NCBI GenBank assembly: GCA_949775045.1
Contig: OX459101.1
Coordinates: forward strand, 18,872,316-18,936,315
Direction: 5' to 3'
Source: Metridium senile
Lineage: Eukaryota; Cnidaria; Anthozoa; Actiniaria; Metridiidae
Length of the DNA: 64,000 nt
Of the stretch, positions 54,401 through 64,000 are shown piece after piece. Below the pieces are notes generated by a model. That model was not told where the DNA came from and did not search any database. It was given only the letters and a program-made list of their open reading frames with translations. Position 1 is the stretch's first letter. Every line of letters starts with the position of its first letter. The position numbers and the translations under genes were made by a program.

Positions 54401-57047
54401 ACTGTGACAAACTGATTTTAGCACTGCGGAAATTCTGCTATACCCCTATCCATGTTGCAAATGTTGAGAAGGGAGTCATTGTTTAGTGCTTATGTGCATG
54501 GCTAACCTATCAATGCACTATCATTTGATGGGGAAAATTGAAGATGCGGAAAAGTGTTATACTAAAAATTTATTTACAAAAGTTGTCAATTTACGATCCA
54601 ATAGTTATCGATCTATTCATAACATATTTTGGTTGTACATGTTTGTGTTATATGACCAAAACGAGATGTTGTTGTGCTAGATATAAATACAAATATTTCT
54701 TTAAAAAACGTTCAAAAAATCACAGATCGATTAATTCCATGTAACCGACATCCTCTGCAGGCTTTAGAGTGTGGACTGTAGCTTCGGCTGCGACAACGAT
54801 TTTTGAAATAGGTGTATAAATAAAATATATAAGAAAATTCAGCCTACATGGAGTTTATACCGAGTTTACTTACTTACATTACATTACACGACTCGATGAC
54901 ATAGTGGCTACGCATTCCCAGAAAGCAGTAGCCACAAAAAGAAGTAGTTTCACACTTTCGAGTTAATCACCCCTAATTTGCATATCTTATGTGTTTCTGA
55001 CAATATTTAATCTGAAACATTTTCTCAAAGATAACAACAACAAAAACAGTAATAAAAAATACCGAATAGATGACTTTTACCACTAGGAAATAAGACTAAT
55101 AATTTTACCAATTAAGTTCCCCCCAATCCCCGGGTTGTGTGCCTCAATGGTACTCAATGAAATACGTATGTTCTGACATATATCTTTATCTCCTCTTTTT
55201 CCATTTTTCACTTTTCAACCAAAAAATTCACCTTCTATATATTTATCCATTCATTCTGGGTTTTGTAGCCTTCTCGGTAACCAAGGTGATGCGATGTACA
55301 AGGATGATGGTCGAGAGAAAGCGCTGTATTTCAATGGTAAAAAGGGTTATGCTCAATTACCAGCTTTCTCACTACAAGACGACTTCACAATTGCTTTGTG
55401 GATAAAGGCTCTCAAATCTACACAGCAATGGATTGAAGCAATAAATATCTACAGTACAAACACACAGCAAAGCATATACAGACTTGAAATAGCAACAAAG
55501 TTTTTCCATCTGTACCAGAGAGTTTTTGCTGACTCCACCGACAAAAAGCTAGGTTTTGGAAATGGGTGAGCTCAATTTCCAGTCTTTCACGTCACAATAA
55601 ATTGTCTTTTAACTTTTCCGGGAGGCAATGTCAAAAAAATACTTAATACAATACAATATCTGTTTATTTAGCACCTTGCATATACATTTGTTAATTTAAA
55701 TGTCAAAAAAATGTTTACATGAATATAGGTACATGCTACCTATAATAACCATATTGGTTAGCCTAAGATAGGTAGCCGAAAAAGGTTGTCATGGTTACCT
55801 TAGTTCTCAACAAAAATGGTTCAGTTGTCAGCAACTAGCTAGGATCGAAATTCTTTGTAACCGAGCCTGCACGGCAGACCACAAAACCTGCTATTGTTGA
55901 GCCCGTGAATATCTGCAATGCGGTGCGGTCAAAAAGTAAGCAGGTTGCAAACAAATCCTCCGTATGGCGAAACAACTTTACACTAGTAATAGTGGTACCC
56001 CGCCTAAAATATGTACTGTTACCGCATCGTATCAGAAACACCGTATGCAATCTTGAAAACAATGCCGTTACCATATATGGTATTGTAGGTGAGAAGTAAC
56101 AAAAGACTTTGATTAGCGCGCGAGATTTTTTTCTTTTTTTAACAGGTTGAGATTGCAACAGATCAATAGGCATATCTTTGATACGTCTCTATTGTCTTAT
56201 TCACAGCATCAAGGAAGGCACGTGGTACCATATGTCATTTACATGGAAGAAGTCCACAAAAACGATTACACTTTCAAGGGATGGTGTACTCTACAAAACC
56301 GCTACAAGTGAGAATCCGATATCAATCACAAATACCGACGCGTTTATTCTTGGAGCAAAGTCAGCTGAATATCTAAATACTGGAAACCTGGCATATCGTG
56401 GTTATCTGAAGCACTTGGTATTCTGCAAGAATGATGCACTTACCATTGAAGAAATACAGACGACAATGTGTGAGTACCTCGTGGGGGTGAGGGTTGGGGG
56501 CTTCTTTTTGTCCAAGTGGCATGGGAGATCAGCGGTCGTTTTTTATAACGACCACTTATTTCATTTGAGAATTTCCACTTTCAAATGTCCATTTACAATG
56601 CCGAACGCATCACTGAAGCTTTAGAAATTCATTCGCAAGTACTTACATAAATGAATAACAATAATTCCACAAACAAAGTTACACAAAAGTTCGAACTACG
56701 CTTTATAACCATTTTACCAAATCAGTCATGTTGGACTGCCTGATCAAATTTCATTTTGCGCGCTGATTGGCTAATTTCTTGATCCCAAATCACCTGGTAA
56801 TGACAGCTATGTATTTATAGATTGGCACGAACAAGGAGTGTGGATTGGCCTTAACGACCTCGCCAACACAAACCAATTTATTTGGTCTGACGGTACCCCT
56901 GTAACGTTTAAGAGGCTACAAGGCTACAACCCAAAACCGGCAGTCTCTGGAAGAAAGTGTGTTGCCATGGCGAAGGAGAAGAAATGGTTGGATAAGCACT
57001 GTCAGCTGAAGTATCCATTCCTATGCAAGAAACCAGCACCGCCTTAA
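51228..57047 (+). CDS. Secreted PAN / C-type lectin protein with LamG domain nested in the lectin fold
   Basis: Exons: 51228-51489 (PAN, with a frameshift), 51670-51718 (linker), 53208-53399 (lectin domain first half), 54229-54295, 55269-55565 and 56207-56469 (LamG-like), 56821-57047 (lectin second half, stop TAA 57045). All junction phases agree: 0; 1; 1; 2; 2; 1. The lectin halves carry the usual features: GWRLYGD, WTHARSHCQSLGGDLLSV in the first, WIGLNDL, FIWSDGTPV and the paired cysteines in the second. The three LamG exons sit exactly before WIGL. Skipping them would also keep frame (GAA G|AT TGG). Signal peptide exons upstream were not found. Confidence 0.75.
51670..51718 (+). CDS. Linker exon
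   Basis: 49 nt between TTCTTGAAG and GTAGGA, encoding GVNPENCKFYDCKRKE. It links the PAN exon (phase 0) to the lectin exon (phase 1) in frame. Confidence 0.55.
51885..53170. repeat. 25-bp ATCGTATCGC satellite in the lectin gene intron
   Basis: About 50 units of CATCGTATCGCATCGTATTG TATAC with variants (CATATCGTATAC, ATCAAATCGTAT). A higher-order repeat of several units is visible (block 52500-52680 resembles 52800-52900). All long open frames here (up to 439 codons) are repeat artefacts. The array ends 38 bp before the lectin exon. Confidence 0.95.
53208..53399 (+). CDS. C-type lectin domain, first half
   Basis: 192 nt encoding GDGWRLYGDAAIKLFTEKKN followed by WTHARSHCQSLGGDLLSVTS and HENDFVNDVF. 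This covers the first strands and helices and the conserved first cysteine. The acceptor (TTCTTTTCCAG) lies just beyond a 1.3-kb satellite array. Confidence 0.82.
53425..53545. repeat. GATTATGGTCAT short repeat
   Basis: Three to four copies of ATAGCGATTATGATTATGGT CATGGTTGTGATA in the intron after the first lectin exon. Confidence 0.8.
53604..53682 (+). repeat. tRNA-Ser/Leu-like sequence (pseudogene or SINE head)
   Basis: A-box TGGCCGAGTGG and B-box GGTTCAAACCC are both present at plausible spacing. Candidate acceptor arms GGTTTCAG and CTAAAACC pair with one mismatch. The anticodon loop cannot be drawn as a 7-nt loop and the T stem has only three pairs, so a working tRNA is unlikely. Confidence 0.5.
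54229..56469 (+). CDS. LamG/concanavalin-like domain (3 exons) inside the lectin
   Basis: 54229-54295 (NYSFAHFKLNEDD), 55269-55565 (KALYFNGKKGYAQLPAFSLQ, DDFTIALWIKAL) and 56207-56469 (EGTWYHMSFTWKKSTKTITL, SRDGVLYKT, FILGAKS, YRGYLKHLVFC). These are the strand-and-turn signatures of Laminin-G-like jelly rolls: F.G..Y..LP, FT...W, W.H......, G, and a closing I.... stretch. About 208 residues, a full domain. Confidence 0.78.
54296..55268. other. LamG intron, no gene
   Basis: AT-rich sequence. A 64-codon frame at 54486 has no recognisable feature. A small GA-rich run GGGGGAGAGGGGGG lies at 54326. Confidence 0.5.
56025..56185 (-). repeat. Dispersed repeat, inverse of 8468-8625
   Basis: On the minus strand shares SQPVKKRKKSRALIKVFCYF coding-like sequence with the copy at 8468 (SQPVKKKARALIKVFCYF). 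The frame here is open for 112 codons (56173-55835). It is probably part of a transposon protein that I cannot name. It lies in the last LamG intron, ending 21 bp before an exon. Confidence 0.55.
56821..57047 (+). CDS. C-type lectin domain, second half and C-terminus
   Basis: Encodes GVWIGLNDLANTNQFIWSDG, TPVTFKR, then RKCVAMAKEKKWLDKHCQLK and YPFLCKK, ending APP. The three cysteines fit the lectin disulphides. The calcium/sugar-binding triplet positions (usually EPN or QPD, then WND) are replaced here (YNPKP and WLD), so classical mannose or galactose binding is not supported. AAATAAA at 57287 is a possible polyadenylation signal. Confidence 0.82.
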
Positions 57048-58130
57048 TGTATCTCTATAATCGTTGAACTAATTTCTATTTAAAAAAAAAAAACTACACA
57101 GAAAGTTTGTGAAACTTTTTTGTTAGTATTGTTGTTGTTAGTTTTAGGCCCTAGCTGTAGAGAGATAAAGAATCATTATTGGGGTACTTTAAAATGCATG
57201 AACATTTTGTTAGCTTATAATTAATGTTGAATATATAAATTGATTATTTCACGTGAGCAGATCTATTTAGAAGTGTTTTAACATTAAATAAATGTTAATT
57301 AAGAAATGCCTTAAAAACTTGCAAATCTATCGCATCGTAGAATAAGAATTGAAAATTGATTCATTGGTGAAAATACCGCTGACCTTGTGCATAAAGGTAA
57401 TGAAGAGGAAGCAGAGTCTCATTTTCCCCTTAATTCCCTTGATGCCTTGCGAAACAAAACAAAAAAGAAAAGAGAGTAAGACAAGTAGGGAAGAGTCAGT
57501 GGTAAGGTGACTAAGGTCACGTTACATGGAACTCTTTAAAGAACAAAATATGTTTGATAATTCGATTTTACTAGCATGGGATATATTCGTGACGTCATTG
57601 ACAACAAAAATTAAATATTTGGCACAAATAGGATTTTTATGTTTCATGCCGATGTAAAATTATTATCCATATTTAGCTCATCTCATGTTACCGCAATGAT
57701 TGTAAAATTACTATCCATAGTCCATAGTTATGTAATCGAAATGAATGTAAAACTACTATCCATATTTAGCTTATCTATGATTTTATCATCGGGATGGCCA
57801 ATCAGGGGATGAGGCTGGATCTATCTTAATCCTCTTAGATTCCGAGGGTTACGCCATTCTGCTTGAACGTCACTTATCTTGTTGGGCGTATTTTTAACCT
57901 CACCTTTACTGGTCCAGTTAACATTTGTACTGGCTAGCGTAATCAAATATTGTTTAGGAGTAATATTGTTATTGTTCTATTAAAAGCGGCTTTGGGGTTT
58001 TTCCCCATAGCCATTTAACTCCATGACAAGTGTGACTTATTGTTGCCAGACCAGTAAATCGAGCTCGAGCATTGAAGCACTGATCAATTTACACTAGTTC
58101 TTTATGATATTATTAAAATGATGTCAAATG
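57048..58130. other. 3' flank of the lectin gene
   Basis: 57060-57300 is probably 3' UTR, with AAATAAA at 57287. 57650-57780 has three copies of AATGTAAAA(T/C)TACTATCCATA. No other gene recognised. Confidence 0.5.
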
Positions 58131-58149
58131 TATTTGTTTTCTAAAACAA

Positions 58150-59950
58150 ATTGGAAATTGTGATATAGGCATGACAACATTATATTTATCACTGATAACA
58201 AACTCTTGTTCTTAGCATTATTTATCATGTGATATAGGCATGACAACATTATATTTATCACTGATAACAAACTCTTGTTCTTAGCATTATTTATCACGTG
58301 ATATAGACATGACAACATTATATTTATCACTGATAACAAACTCTTGTTCTTAGCATTATTTATCATGTGATATAGGCATGACATTATATTTATCATTGAT
58401 AACAAACTCTTGTTCTTAGCATTATTTATCACGTGATATAGGCATGACAACATTATATTTATCACTGATAACAAACTCTTGTTCTAAATATTATTTATTG
58501 TGTGATATATAGAGTATTATATTTATCATATGCAGGACAACACTATAATTTTATCACTGATAACAAGCCTTACTTCTTTGAATTATATATCAGGTGATAT
58601 ACAATACCTTTATCACTGAATATATACAATTTTTTTTTGCATTTTTTATCTTGTAATACGTGTACAACAACATCATTTGTTGCTGTTATCAATATGTTGA
58701 CATATTATTTTTATCATTCATTCTTGATGACACTTCATGTGCTAACTGTTTCATAGCAACTCATGATGCATCTTGTTATCAGACTAATTTATCAGGTGAT
58801 ATACAATATATTTATCACTGATATACAAGTTGTTAGCATTATTTATCATGTAATATGTACACAGCGAAATATTTTGTCGCACGATATCAATATGACATAA
58901 TTATTTTTCATGGTGCTACTTATCACGTGCCAACAGTTTCAAAGCAACTAATATGATGCCTCTTGTTCTCTGTCTAATTTATCGTGTGATATCTGTACAG
59001 TGGTATACAGTTGTATTTATCACTGACAAACAAGTTCCCTCCTCTCAACATATCATGTTTTATTATCTGATAACTTCTTCTCAGTCTAATTTATCTGCTG
59101 ATATCTGTACAGTGGCATATTTATCACTGATAAACATGTTTCCTCCTCTCGACACACCATGTTTATCATGCAATAACTTCTTCTCTGTTAATTTATTGTG
59201 TGATATCTGTACAGTGGCATATTTATCACTGATAAACAAGTTCCCTCCTCTCAACATATCATGTTTTATTATCTGATAACTTCTTCTCAGTCTAATTTAT
59301 CTGCTGATATCTGTACAGTGGCATATTTATCACTGATAAACATGTTTCCTCCTCTCGACACACCATGTTTATCATGCAATAACTTCTTCTCTGTTAATTT
59401 ATTGTGTGATATGTGTACGGTGGCATATTTATCACTGATAAACAAGTTCCTTTTTTCAGCACATCTTCTTTTATTATGTGATTTTTTGTTCCAAGTGTAT
59501 TTTATCTGGTGATATGTCTATTGTGGTATATTTATCACTGATAAACAACTTCTCTTCTCTTGGCACAGCACGTTTACCATGTGATAACTTCTTTTCAGTT
59601 CTATTTATCTGGTGATATGTCTATTGTGGTATATTTATCACTAATAAACAAGTTCTCTTCTCTTGGCACAGCACGTTTATCATGTGATAACTTCTTCTCA
59701 GTTTTATTTATCTGGTGATATGTCTATTGTGGTATATTTATCACTGATAAACAAGTTCTCTTCTCTTGGCACAGCATGTTTATCATGTGATAACTTCTTC
59801 TCAGTCTAATTTATCTAGTGATATGTCTATTGTGGTATATTTATCGCTGATTAACAAGCTCCCTCCTCTTGGAACAGCATGTTTTATCACGTGATATGTG
59901 CTTGCGGCAGCATACATGTACTATTCGCTGATAAACAGTTCCTTGTTCCT
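58150..59950. repeat. TTATCA palindromic satellite, array 2 (1.8 kb)
   Basis: 58150-58520 has five units nearly identical to array 1 (31620-32175). 58520-59950 has diverged units with the same TTATCACTGATAAACAA core but different fill (CCTCCTCTCGACACACCATG, TATCTGGTGATATGTCTATT). Internal higher-order duplication: 59040-59240 repeats at 59240-59440. Confidence 0.92.
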
Positions 59951-60106
59951 TCGTATTCTGTAATTAGTTAGTCTTTCTAGTCTTGCCATGGATTGTGCAG
60001 GGGCGCTTTTAACTCGCCGTCCAATATGTTGGTTTGTAGTGTTCGGAGATGTTTGAGAATACATGGAAGGTGTTGTCGGCAGTTCCTTCTTGGGCTTTAA
60101 TCTCCC
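59921..60106 (-). CDS. Possible terminal exon of a minus-strand gene
   Basis: On the minus strand, after TTTGTTTAATAG, 62 codons stay open from 60106 to a TAG at 59921-59923. The product is basic and Ser/Thr/Pro-rich, including GRLKPKKELPTTPSMYSQTS, NQHIGRRVKSAPAQSMARLE and RIRRNKELFISE. Composition looks like real protein rather than repeat translation, but I do not recognise a family. Upstream exons further right were not found. Confidence 0.4.
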   Translation of the reverse strand, partial: GRLKPKKELPTTPSMYSQTSPNTTNQHIGRRVKSAPAQSMARLERLTNYRIRRNKELFISE

Positions 60107-60374
60107 CTATTAAACAAAGAAAAATGAATTAAAAAGAGCAAAATCACCAACTAAATTGTTGAGTTTGTTTGATGTGTTGTTCACTCTCCACCTTGGGAGC
60201 CAGAGGAATTAATTTCTGTGATAGTATGACGAGCGTGAAGCTTGAGTGTCGTAAAATAATACCTCTGGCCACATCCGTTGATATCTCAGTTCTTTTGGTT
60301 CAAGATCTGAACTTGTATGTTGATTGGTTATCATATTTGTTCCCAGGATTTACAGGGTGAGATAGATATAACAA

Positions 60375-60525
60375 GAAAGCTTTTTGGATGAGCTTTGAAT
60401 ACTATAACACAAATGCTTATTGAATGAGCTTTGAATAAATAAATATAACAAGAAAGCTTATTGGATGAGCTTTGAATAAATAAATATAACAAGAAAGCTT
60501 ATTGGATGAGCTTTGAATGAGCTGT
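60375..60525. repeat. About 52-bp tandem repeat
   Basis: Three units of ATATAACAAGAAAGCTTATT GGATGAGCTTTGAATAAATA. Confidence 0.85.
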
Positions 60526-60684
60526 CCCTAGGGACAGAAAACCGGTTTAAGAAAGATTAGATTCTTGGGTGTTTGTCATAGGAATCAAAATGGCCAAAGT
60601 GAAAGAATATTAAACTGTTTTTGATTGATCATTTAGAAATGCAATCAAAATTGTCCTGACTGATTTTTAATTTTAATCTCACAG

Positions 60685-61139
60685 TTAAAACCTGTACAAG
60701 AAGAAGCACTCCTTCATTTCCTCAAAAGAGAAGACATGTTTTCAATACTTCCAACTGGATGCAGAATATCACAGACTGAACAGGTTCCCATTTAAATCTG
60801 TACTTTCCATTTAAATCTGCACTTATGAAAATTTTGTTGATGTGTGCTAAACACACAGATCAACCAATCAGAGAGGTTCACTTCAGAAATAATATACTCT
60901 GATAAATTTGGTTGATCTGTGTGTTAAGCACACATCAACACAATTTGCATAAGTACAGATTTAAATGGAAAAGTACAGATTTAAATGGGAACCTGTTACT
61001 GATATTTTAACATGTGCCAAGAATGTATTCTTTTCTAAATAGTCAGGGATTTAACTATTCAAAAGCAGCCATGCTGCTCGTCATATGCCCATTGACATCG
61101 CTTATATCATCGCACATTAAAGAGTTGATGGATCATGAA
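60685..61139 (+). pseudogene. RecQ-like helicase fragment interrupted by a MITE
   Basis: After CTCACAG the frame reads LKPVQEEALLHFLKREDMFS ILPTGCR, matching the RecQ Q-motif region and Walker A, with GYGKS-type residues replaced by GCRIS. After the MITE (60779-60997) and a decayed stretch, MLLVICPLTSLISSHIKELM D at 61071 matches motif Ia. The order and spacing fit one domain once the MITE is ignored. The damaged Walker A and stops between the parts show it is not functional. Confidence 0.7.
60779..60997. mobile_element. MITE inserted in the helicase remnant
   Basis: AACAGGTTCCCATTTAAATC TGTAC at the left and GTACAGATTTAAATGGGAAC CTGTT at the right, with ACTG on both sides. The TIR itself contains a repeated ATTTAAATCTG. 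219 bp. Confidence 0.82.
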
Positions 61140-61744
61140 ATTATTATTATCATTGATTGTGAATTCCTGTGACACCTTTTGACTCTAGTAGATGTTTCTC
61201 TTGAGTCGCTTTTGAAATATGTAGGATTCTTTTGCCTTTTCCTTGAAACAATCCACTTTTAGTAAAACAATTTCAAAGTTTTCTAAATTTCTGCGACATT
61301 TTAAGCACAAGACAGACGAAACATCGATCAGTCGCCTCGTTTACTTTGGTCTCTATGATCAATGACAATCTCTGTTCTATATTTTATTTTTTTGAAAGTT
61401 CACCGTCAAACAAATTCAATTTTCCAGGGCCAGAAAGCAGTAAGTTTATGTTGAAAACTCTACAAAAATGATTTACCGAATCAGAATATATTTTTTGACA
61501 GGGTTACAAGGCTTCCAACGCCATACAAGTTGAAATTTGATTGCTATATATTTTGACATTTCACTCATCGCTGCATCATGTGAAACCATCAAAACAAACA
61601 CACCCAGAATACAAACTGGATCAGAATGAGAGCGAGGTGAGCAAGGTTCCCAACATGGAACACAGAATGTCACCGGATGTGACAAGAGATATTATTTTAC
61701 AACACAATTGCTCTTCGCGCTCGCCATAGTCGACCCGGAAAATA

Positions 61745-62145
61745 TGTTGTTCTCTCCCTTACCACAAGGGTTTTTCTCAGTATCATATGTGAGTTAAATT
61801 TTTGATGTGTTGTTCTCTCCCTTACCACAAGGGTTTTTCTCTGGATTATATGTGAGTTGAGTTTGTTTGATGTGTTGTTCTCTCCCTTGCCACAAGGGTT
61901 TTTCTCTGGATCATATGTGAGTTGAGTTTGTTTGATGTGTTGTTCTCTCCCTTGCCACAAGGGTTTTTCTCTGGATCATATGTGAGTTGAGTTTGTTTGA
62001 TGTGTTGTTCTCTCCCTTGCCACAAGGGTTTTTCTCGGGATCATATGTGAGTTGAGTTTGTTTGATGTGTTGTTCTCTCCCTTGCAACAAGGGTTTTTCT
62101 CAAGGTTATATGTGAGTTGAGTTTGTTTGATGTGTTGTTGTTTCC
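61745..62145. repeat. 64-bp minisatellite
   Basis: Six to seven units of GTGTTGTTCTCTCCCTTGCC ACAAGGGTTTTTCTCTGGAT CATATGTGAGTTGAGTTTGT TTGAT. Confidence 0.92.
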
Positions 62146-62381
62146 CTCATTTTGTAACTTTCTCATGTTATTAACAAACTAAGCTTACCTTTGGATCATA
62201 GTCTGCTAAAAATCCCCAATTTTGTTCCCTAAAAACACATTTTTTGATAGGAAACTGTGTTATTTAAGTTATATAAGTGCAACAGAAATCTAACTATTCA
62301 AGCATAGAATACATGTATGTATCATTTACTGGGATTAAAACTATACAATAACAGTCTTTATAGTATATTTTATTATTGGTA

Positions 62382-62480
62382 ACCGGTCAAACCGCCCGGT
62401 AGTCAAATCGCCCGGGTCACACCGCCCGGACTCAGAAGTCACATTGCCCGGACTCAGAAGTCACATCGCCCGGTGTCTGA
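62382..62480. repeat. CCGCCCGG short spaced repeat
   Basis: Five to six copies of TCAMAYCGCCCGG at 12-20-bp spacing (AAACCGCCCGG, AATCGCCCGGG, CACACCGCCCGG, CACATTGCCCGG, CACATCGCCCGG). It is GC-rich inside AT-rich sequence and not palindromic enough for a terminator; function unknown. Confidence 0.75.
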
Positions 62481-62509
62481 AAGTGTCTTATAAATGTTAT
62501 ATTATATTA

Positions 62510-62985
62510 TTTAAAGCTTATATATCAAAGTAAATATTTATATTCAATAATTCATTAAAAGAAAGTCTGTGATCTAATGATAGTTCATGCATCGAAGTGC
62601 CGCGTACGAAGTGTCGTTCTAGTCTGATCTTTACGATCGTGCTCCTGCAAAGTGTCTTTAAGCGTAGAATAATCAATATCAAATATATTTTGTAAGGTTT
62701 CATAATTTAATCTGGTTTGAAAACTTTATTTTTACGATTTAAACGTAAAAAAAAACCTTTATTTTTACGATTTAGACGTAAAAAAAGTCGATTCGCCGTT
62801 TACACAAAACACACATTAAACACTTTATAAAGTAAATATTATGTTATATTATATTAATTAAAGCTTATCGTATCGAAGTAAATATTTCTATTCAATAATT
62901 CATTAAAAGAAAGTGTGTGATCTATTAAATGATAGTTACATCGAAGTGCCGCGTACGAAGTGATCGAGTGACCATCGGTATCATG
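62510..62985. repeat. About 345-bp tandem duplication
   Basis: 62515-62615 and 62862-62965 share GTAAATATTTATATTCAATA ATTCATTAAAAGAAAGT and ATCGAAGTGCCGCGTACGAA GTG. CCTTTATTTTTACGATTTAGACG is also repeated at 62723 and 62756. Confidence 0.75.
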
Positions 62986-63439
62986 TGATCATATCTAAAT
63001 GCCACCAAAAGAAAACAAGAAATAACTTTGGCTTCATAAAAACATTTATATCTAGATATTATATTATACATTAAATCTATAATAGTACCAATAAAAAAAG
63101 AACTGAGCAGCTTGCGCCTGTAAATCGAAAATAAATGAACTGACTTTCAACGTTATATGTTTACTTTTGTCGCGTAGCAACATTTGTGAAACTGACAACA
63201 AAATTTTTAAAACATGTTTATCGGAGGGTCTACACTGTGTATCTAGACAAGCTAGGACCCAAACATAAGTCCTTTTCGCAATCTAAACATATTAAACATA
63301 ACGAGATAACTGTGTCTTATAATTTGATATCCATGATTTAAGGGATTTAAATACGGAACGTTACGTAAACATCGACCAGTTCGCCAACGGATACTTGATA
63401 AGTCGACATTTGTTGGTTGCTGTTTGCTTTCTCTAGCCT
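62986..63439. other. AT-rich sequence, nothing recognised
   Basis: No open frame, splice-site set or repeat that I can support. Confidence 0.4.
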
Positions 63440-63935
63440 TTTAACCTTTTCTCCAAAATTATAAAAACTTACACACATTAGTCACACTTCTTTATTAAAA
63501 TAAGTTTGAAAAATGTAAGTTTTTGCCGAGTTACGAAGGTTTATGTCGAAAGGAAGAAAAACGCTTAGCAACGAAACACAAACAAATCACTTTGATTCAA
63601 ATCCATTAGTAAAACACATGTTTTTCTGTGTAAATTAAACCTAAACACTCCAATAATGATAATAAACATTTAACTAATGTATTAGTGTTATAATAATTTT
63701 TAAAAATGTAAGTTTTTGCCGAGTTTATTGCTAACAAGCGATCAGTTTTGAAAGCGCTTTAAGTAATAACCGGCCCGCCGGCCCGAAAGACAACACAACA
63801 CTTCGATTCAAATCAAGTAATAAAACACATGTTTATTTGCTTATGATGAAACCTAACACTCCAATAATGATAAGAAACCTTTATTTAATGTATTAGTTTA
63901 CAATAAGTTTTAAAAGTGTAAGTTTTTGCTACATG
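63440..63935. repeat. About 200-bp tandem repeat near the right edge
   Basis: Three units sharing AATGTAAGTTTTTGCCGAG (63511, 63705, 63915 in shortened form), AAACACATGTTT and CTAAACACTCCAATAATGAT. Confidence 0.75.
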
Positions 63936-64000
63936 TGTAACAGTATACTTACCTAAAAGGAAACATATTTTTTTTTCATGATTTAGGAACTAATCTTCAA

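Overview
The window looks like nuclear DNA from an invertebrate animal. An anthozoan-type cnidarian is my best guess. It is AT-rich, its genes are split into small exons with GT-AG introns, and its secreted proteins combine PAN, EGF, C-type lectin and LamG-like modules. It is full of microsatellites, minisatellites and degraded transposons (Penelope-like, LINE, LTR, hAT-like and many MITEs). Nothing bacterial, organellar or CRISPR-like was seen. The species is inferred; no diagnostic gene is present.

Layout. Positions 1-8686 (unit A) and 8687 to about 32500 (unit B) are tandem copies of a locus encoding a STRA6-like multi-pass membrane protein on the + strand. STRA6 is the retinol-binding-protein receptor / vitamin A transporter family. 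Unit B carries 18 phase-consistent exons (18079-31246, about 623 codons, missing only the extreme N-terminus). Unit A carries only the equivalents of exons 1-3 and 14-18. The missing block is phase-symmetric, so exon 3 joins exon 14 in frame. The 5' exons of A and B are almost identical, whereas the 3' exons differ at roughly 6-9% of positions, so the pair looks recombinant. Unit B also gained a 4.55-kb hAT-like insertion with an 8-bp target duplication and a 1207-bp tandem duplication. Next to that duplication lies a 1.37-kb terminal-inverted-repeat element carrying a broken RecQ-like helicase piece. That element now survives in unit A only as its right part.

From 33.5 to 43.1 kb lies a minus-strand gene with a PAN-like exon, an EGF exon and a jelly-roll terminal exon, plus a second copy of the terminal exon 4.8 kb downstream. 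The space between and beyond these exons holds a duplicated 1.86-kb repeat block, MITEs and tandem repeats. From 43.1 to 51.2 kb there is a transposon-rich spacer: nested MITEs, a 5'-truncated LINE reverse transcriptase, and an LTR with an adjacent zinc-finger ORF. From 51.2 to 57.05 kb a + strand gene points away from the minus-strand gene. Its exons encode PAN (frameshifted), a short linker, the first half of a C-type lectin domain, a complete LamG-like domain, then the second half of the lectin domain. The LamG module therefore sits inside the lectin domain, flanked by phase-1 introns on both sides.

From 58.1 to 60 kb there is a TTATCA-rich palindromic satellite, also found at 31.7-32.2 kb. 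A possible minus-strand terminal exon lies at 59.9-60.1 kb. The remainder to 64 kb is repeats, a second broken RecQ-like fragment and AT-rich sequence.

A recurrent theme is tandem amplification of pieces of exons: STRA6-like exon 11 five times, the end of its last exon three times, and the end of the jelly-roll exon as a 60-bp minisatellite. A second theme is simple-repeat expansions lying directly against splice sites. The two biologically interesting candidates are the in-frame, internally deleted STRA6-like copy and the LamG-inside-lectin architecture. Neither can be called a new system from sequence alone.
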